Shown one piece after another: positions 60,711 to 64,000 of a stretch of DNA of 64,000 bases (positions within the stretch are counted from its first letter, which is position 1; each line of letters starts with the position of its first letter). The DNA comes from Rhodospirillales bacterium (GTDB taxonomy: Bacteria; Pseudomonadota; Alphaproteobacteria; ATCC43930; CGMCC-115725), in the NCBI GenBank assembly GCA_027315365.1, contig DAHUYF010000140.1, positions 1-64,000 on the forward strand, written 5' to 3'. The notes under the pieces are model-generated. The model was not told the DNA's origin. It searched no databases and saw only the letters and a program-made list of their open reading frames with translations. A program made the position numbers and the translations under genes.

Positions 60711-61721
60711 TCAGTCGCCGTCGCTTTTCCGCACCGCCTCGCCCGGTGGGCGCAGCAGGTCGACATGCCGCAGCTGGCCGACGAGGCGGCGCAGCACGTC
60801 CTTGCGGTAGGCTGCCACGTCGACGCCGGTGAAATCGTAGAAACCACGGCCGCTGCGCAGCCCGATACGACCCTCGCGCATGTTGCGGTCGACGATCTCC
60901 GGCGCGGCGAAGCGTTCGTCGCCCGTCGCCTCGGCGAGATAGCGGCTGGCGTAGTAGAGGATGTCGCCGCCGCCGTAATCGATGAACTCCAGCAGCCCCA
61001 TGGCGGCATAGCGGAAGCCGATGCCGTAGCGCGTCGCCTTGTCGATGTCCTCGGCGGTGGCGAGCCCCTCCTCGACCAGCCGCGCCGCCTCGTTCATCGC
61101 CAGCGCCTGGATGCGCGGCACGATGTAGCCGGGCGCGGCGGCGCAGACCACCGGCACCTTGCCGATGCCTTCGAGCAGCGCCTTGAGCCGCGCGAGCACC
61201 GCGGGATCGGTGCGCCGGCCCGGGCTCAGCTCGACCAGCGGAATGATATAGGCCGGGTTGAGCCAATGGGCGTTGAGAAAGCGCTCCGGCGCCGGGACAA
61301 GCTCGGCCAGCGCGTCGACGAGCAAGGTGGAGGTGGTCGAGGCGAGTACGGCATCGGCGCGCAGGTGCGGCGCGGCAAAGGCGAAGGCTTCGCGCTTCCA
61401 TTCCAGCACCTCGGGCACGCCCTCGAAGACGTAATCGGCGCCGGCCAGCGCCGCCGCCGCGGCATCGCGGCCGGCGAAGCCGATGCGGCCGAGGATCGCC
61501 GGCATCTCGGTAGCGGGAAAGGCGCCGATCTCGGCCAGCGCCGCGAGCGACGCCTCGATCTCGCCCAGCGCCTCGCGCTCCAGCCGGCGCAGCGCCTCGT
61601 CGGTCCGCGGCTTGATGTCGACCAGCGCGACGCGATGGCCGGCATAGGCGAAGACCTGCGCGATGCCGCGGCCCATCCGCCCGGCGCCAAGCGCGGCGAT
61701 CGCAGGCGGCGGCGCGCTCAC
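60711..61721 (-). CDS. 3-hydroxyacyl-CoA dehydrogenase family protein
   Basis: A 336-residue NAD-dependent dehydrogenase. The Rossmann loop AALGAGRMGRGIAQVFAYAGHRVALVDIKPR is at the start, then DYVFEGVPEVLEWKREAFAF, LASTTSTLLVDALAELVPAPERFLNAHWLNPAYIIPLVELSPG (catalytic His in AHWLNP) and GKVPVVCAAAPGYIVPRIQALAMNEAARLVEEGLATAEDID. GIGFRYAAMGLLEFIDYGGGDIL resembles 3-hydroxybutyryl-CoA or L-carnitine dehydrogenases and lambda-crystallin-like members. The GTG start overlaps the stop of the opine-dehydrogenase-like gene (GTGA), so the two are coupled. Whether the substrate is a CoA ester or a free hydroxyacid is open. Confidence 0.88.
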   Translation of the reverse strand: MSAPPPAIAALGAGRMGRGIAQVFAYAGHRVALVDIKPRTDEALRRLEREALGEIEASLAALAEIGAFPATEMPAILGRIGFAGRDAAAAALAGADYVFEGVPEVLEWKREAFAFAAPHLRADAVLASTTSTLLVDALAELVPAPERFLNAHWLNPAYIIPLVELSPGRRTDPAVLARLKALLEGIGKVPVVCAAAPGYIVPRIQALAMNEAARLVEEGLATAEDIDKATRYGIGFRYAAMGLLEFIDYGGGDILYYASRYLAEATGDERFAAPEIVDRNMREGRIGLRSGRGFYDFTGVDVAAYRKDVLRRLVGQLRHVDLLRPPGEAVRKSDGD

Positions 61722-62797
61722 GCGATGCCCTCGCCCAGCAGCCGGCGCATGCCGGAGCGGTCGAGCCGGTCGAGGCCGAGCGCCGGCAGCGTGCGCGGAC
61801 CTCGGGCGAAATCCTCGCCGCAGATGGCCGAGCCGATGGCGAGCAGCCCGCGCGCCACCGGGCAGGGCACGCCCGCCCAATCGGCCAGCGAGACGAGAAA
61901 AGCGAGGCCGTAGGCCACGTCCTCGCGCATGTAGCGGTGCCGCGTCAGCTCCAGGCGCTCGCGCCAGTCGCCGCTGCCGACGAGCTTGTCATGGGCGAGA
62001 TTGCCGTACATCCAGCGATCGCTCTCATAGTGATCGGCGAGCGGGAAATGCGGCGGACCGTAGCCCAGCGCCTCGCGCAGCGCCATGCGCTCGCCGTCGA
62101 GCGCGGTGGTGACGCGGCGGATGGCGGGCTGGGTCCCCTCGTTGTGGATGTCCCAATGCGGAAAATGCTCGATCGGCCCGGCATTCATGACAATCAGCGG
62201 CGGATGGATGACCGGCCCGGCGTTCATCAGCGCCGCGCTCAGCGCGTCCTCGACGGGCTCGACGGCAGGATAGGCCTCCCGGATCACCGGCAGGGCCGCG
62301 GCCGCGAGCCGCGCGGGAAAAACTCCGGTCGGCAGCCGGCTGGCGCGGGTAGTGACGGCGACCTCGCCGGCACCGTGCTTGCGCGTCAGATAAGGCAGCG
62401 TGCCGGTCTCGGCGAAGGCGACCTCCGCCCGCGACCCGGCCTCGCGCAGCCCCCGCGCCATGACGTAGCTGCCGAAGCTCCCGGGCGGCAGGAACACGAC
62501 CTGCCCGTCGCTGAGATGCGCGGCCATTGCCCACGCCAGATCGAGCTGGCCGAAGGCCGGAAGCGGCGCGACGATCAGCTCGGCGCCGGCCAGCGCCTGC
62601 GCCAGCGAGGCCGTCGCCAGGCCGAGCCGGACCTCGCGACGGCCGCGATGGTCGCTGAGCAGGAGGGTGCCGGTCTCCAGCACCGGCGCAAAGGCGGCGG
62701 CGGCGCGGCGCCACAGCCGCACCTCGTGGCCCTGCTCCGCGAGATCGGCCGCCGCGGCATAGCTGCCGTTTCCCCCACCCAATACCGCGATGCGCAT
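61718..62797 (-). CDS. NAD(P)-dependent opine/octopine dehydrogenase-like protein
   Basis: A 359-residue dehydrogenase of the octopine/nopaline dehydrogenase fold. The N-terminal Rossmann domain begins MRIAVLGGGNGSYAAAADLAEQGHEVRLWRR; the C-terminal helical domain has NAGPVIHPPLIVMNAGPIEHFPHWDIHNEGTQPAIRRV, where family members place the catalytic His-Asp area. Opine dehydrogenases reductively join an amino acid and a 2-oxo acid. The coupled hydroxyacyl-CoA dehydrogenase suggests a catabolic role, perhaps opening an opine- or carnitine-like compound, but the chemistry is unproven. Confidence 0.82.
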   Translation of the reverse strand: MRIAVLGGGNGSYAAAADLAEQGHEVRLWRRAAAAFAPVLETGTLLLSDHRGRREVRLGLATASLAQALAGAELIVAPLPAFGQLDLAWAMAAHLSDGQVVFLPPGSFGSYVMARGLREAGSRAEVAFAETGTLPYLTRKHGAGEVAVTTRASRLPTGVFPARLAAAALPVIREAYPAVEPVEDALSAALMNAGPVIHPPLIVMNAGPIEHFPHWDIHNEGTQPAIRRVTTALDGERMALREALGYGPPHFPLADHYESDRWMYGNLAHDKLVGSGDWRERLELTRHRYMREDVAYGLAFLVSLADWAGVPCPVARGLLAIGSAICGEDFARGPRTLPALGLDRLDRSGMRRLLGEGIA

Positions 62798-62966
62798 CCC
62801 GTCTCGCCTGCCGTGCCGACGCCAGCGGCGGCGATTATGCCGCCCATGCCCGCGATAGACAAACCATGGTCCGCCGCGGCACCGCCGTCGTGGCATGCAG
62901 CGAGCGAACTCGATAAGCTGCGCGCCGCATGTCGCCCCCGAGGCGAGGCGGCCGAGAGAAGGAGGA

Positions 62967-63449
62967 ATGATGCGGCACCGAATGGCGGTTGTCCTGATCG
63001 CAGGGGCGCTCTGGGCGCTGGCGGCATCGGGCGCGGCTCCTGCCCAGGCGGAGGACAAGGCGGCGCTCATCAAGCAGCGTCAGGGGCTGATGAAGCAGCA
63101 GGCAGCCGATCTGAAGGCGATCCAGAACTATGTCTCCGGCGGCACCGACCAGGACACGGCGATTGCCAAGGTGACGGAAATGATGACCCTGCCGCCGCAA
63201 ATCGTCGCTCTCTTCCCGCCGGGGACCAGCACGGCCGAGTTCCCCGGGGCAACCCACGCAAAGCCCGATATCTGGCAGCAATGGGACCGCTTCAGGGACG
63301 TGCCGAGCGTGCTGCTGCGCGCCGAGCAGCGCCTCGCCGAGGCTATCAAGAACGGCAGCAAGCAGGATGTGCTGGACCAGGTCGACGCGGTCGGCCGTAG
63401 CGGCTGCGGCGCCTGCCACACTTACTTCCGCGCGCCCCTCGATGACTAG
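62967..63449 (+). CDS. Cytochrome c'
   Basis: A 160-residue periplasmic protein with a signal peptide (residues 1-28) and a single C-terminal heme site CGACH (147-151) followed by only nine residues, the classic cytochrome c' layout. The mature chain is a four-helix bundle in sequence character (KAALIKQRQGLMKQQAADLKAIQNYVSGG, QWDRFRDVPSVLLRAEQRLAEAIKNG). These proteins bind nitric oxide or carbon monoxide at a five-coordinate heme and protect against nitrosative stress. Two adjacent ATG codons follow GGAGGA. No FNR-type box is visible in front of it. Confidence 0.9.
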   Translation: MMRHRMAVVLIAGALWALAASGAAPAQAEDKAALIKQRQGLMKQQAADLKAIQNYVSGGTDQDTAIAKVTEMMTLPPQIVALFPPGTSTAEFPGATHAKPDIWQQWDRFRDVPSVLLRAEQRLAEAIKNGSKQDVLDQVDAVGRSGCGACHTYFRAPLDD

Positions 63450-63478
63450 GCGCGACGCGCCGCGCTCTTGGACACCGC

Positions 63479-63507
63479 TTGAGTTCGACATAGGGAGCTT
63501 CTTTAAT
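63479..63507 (+). promoter_or_regulatory. Possible sigma-70 promoter for the ABC exporter
   Basis: TTGAGT (63479-63484), a 17-nt spacer and TTTAAT (63502-63507) approximate the -35/-10 consensus with ideal spacing in an AT-richer gap. It lies about 70 nt before the transporter start. Confidence 0.4.
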
Positions 63508-63579
63508 CAGTCTGGTGTAACGTAGTTGCATCGCCGGGCATGGGTCTGGTGCGCCGCCAAGTGCTGGGGGGTGATCGCC

Positions 63580-64000
63580 GTGGAAGTGAAACGAGGCATC
63601 TGGCGCGAAGGCTGGCGCCTCGCGAGGCCCTACTGGTCCTCCGAGGACAAGGCATGGGCCTGGGGCCTGCTGGCGGCGGTGATCGTACTCAACTTCCTGG
63701 CGGTGGCGATCATCGTTCTCCTCAATAAATGGCGGAAGGACGTTTTCGACGCGCTGCAGCACTACGATCAGGCGGAATTCCTCTGGCAGATCGGCGTCTA
63801 CGCCGTGCTGTCGGTGCTGTCGATCACCTTTCTCGTCTATCAGACCTATCTCGGCCAGATGCTGCAGATCCGCTGGCGGCGCTGGCTCACAAGGCGATAC
63901 CTGAACGCCTGGCTCGACGAGCGCGCCTATTATCGGCTGCAGGTCAGCGACGCCGGCACCGACAACCCGGACCAGCGCATCGCCGACGACCTCGATCGCT
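63580..64000 (+). CDS. ABC transporter, fused permease-ATPase of the SbmA/BacA/YddA type (N-terminal part)
   Basis: About 140 residues are in the window; the gene continues beyond 64000. The frame reads REGWRLARPYWSSEDKAWAWGLLAAVIVLNFLAVAIIVLLNKWRKDVFDALQHYDQAEF, then LTRRYLNAWLDERAYYRLQ and DNPDQRIADDLD. LNxWxxxxFDALQxxD and DNPDQRIxxD are diagnostic of the ABC_membrane_2 group that includes YddA, BacA-related and peroxisomal fatty-acid transporters. A GTG at 63580 with GGGGG 8 nt upstream is the best start. Substrates of this group include peptides, vitamins or fatty acids. Confidence 0.82.
   Translation, partial: MEVKRGIWREGWRLARPYWSSEDKAWAWGLLAAVIVLNFLAVAIIVLLNKWRKDVFDALQHYDQAEFLWQIGVYAVLSVLSITFLVYQTYLGQMLQIRWRRWLTRRYLNAWLDERAYYRLQVSDAGTDNPDQRIADDLDR

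Noticed and set aside
57093-61913. A 1606-residue plus-strand open frame across the SSF-domain kinase and dehydrogenase genes.
   Set aside because: It is antisense to two well-supported genes, is Arg/Gly/Glu-rich without domains, and reflects GC-biased codon use.

Overview
The window is a GC-rich (about 70% by eye), densely packed bacterial chromosome segment. Gene content points to an alphaproteobacterium with a versatile, respiratory, soil- or water-type lifestyle. It has an FmdD-type urea ABC transporter joined to a urease operon, several Liv-type ABC systems, an SSF-domain histidine kinase, a NodT-family efflux lipoprotein, DUF1127/DUF6455 proteins and CRP/FNR-type boxes. Placement below class level is inference. 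I saw no tRNA, rRNA, CRISPR array, transposase or integrase, and base composition looks uniform.

Layout. 1-9.8 kb: end of a 3-hydroxyisobutyrate-dehydrogenase-type gene, an orphan branched-chain-type solute-binding protein, an outer-membrane efflux lipoprotein with a Fur-like box upstream, the folate C1 pair fhs plus 5-formyl-THF cyclo-ligase, two alpha/beta hydrolases with a 42-residue His-tailed membrane protein, a luciferase-like monooxygenase and a methyltransferase. 9.9-16.8 kb: a beta-barrel protein, a possible stress protein, a TraB/GumN protein, a translationally coupled imelysin plus di-heme peroxidase pair, and a secreted phosphoesterase/phospholipase C-like protein. 17.1-27.6 kb: an almost complete type II secretion system in two convergent units (gspD-gspK on plus; gspE-F-G-H-I-J-L-M-C on minus), chained by 1-4 nt overlaps.

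27.7-40.2 kb: a nitrogen-scavenging block on the minus strand in the order urtABCDE-ureDABC-ureEFG, divergent from a porin. The intergenic region carries a sigma-54-type -24/-12 element facing each way, so urea uptake, urea hydrolysis and probably an outer-membrane channel look co-controlled by nitrogen status. 40.2-46.2 kb: a catabolic cluster (solute-binding protein, acyl-CoA ligase, acyl-CoA dehydrogenase, alpha/beta hydrolase) divergent from a NicX-like metal-dependent ring-cleaving dioxygenase. A long nested palindrome forms the 3' end of the ligase gene.

46.4-49.6 kb: the most interesting part. A perfect FNR-type box (TTGAT-N4-ATCAA), correctly spaced to a -10 element, precedes a monoheme cytochrome fused to an outer-membrane beta-barrel (Cyc2-like architecture). 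A periplasmic di-heme cytochrome c4-type protein and a small secreted disulfide protein follow. A second perfect box precedes a DUF1127-DUF6455 protein. This looks like an oxygen-regulated trans-outer-membrane electron-transfer module. 49.7-64 kb: a metallophosphoesterase, a CDP-archaeol-synthase-like membrane protein, a Liv-type ABC operon with a fused permease-ATPase, a CrbS/CrbR-like two-component pair, a hydroxyacyl-CoA dehydrogenase plus opine-dehydrogenase-like pair, a cytochrome c' and the start of an SbmA/YddA-type ABC exporter.
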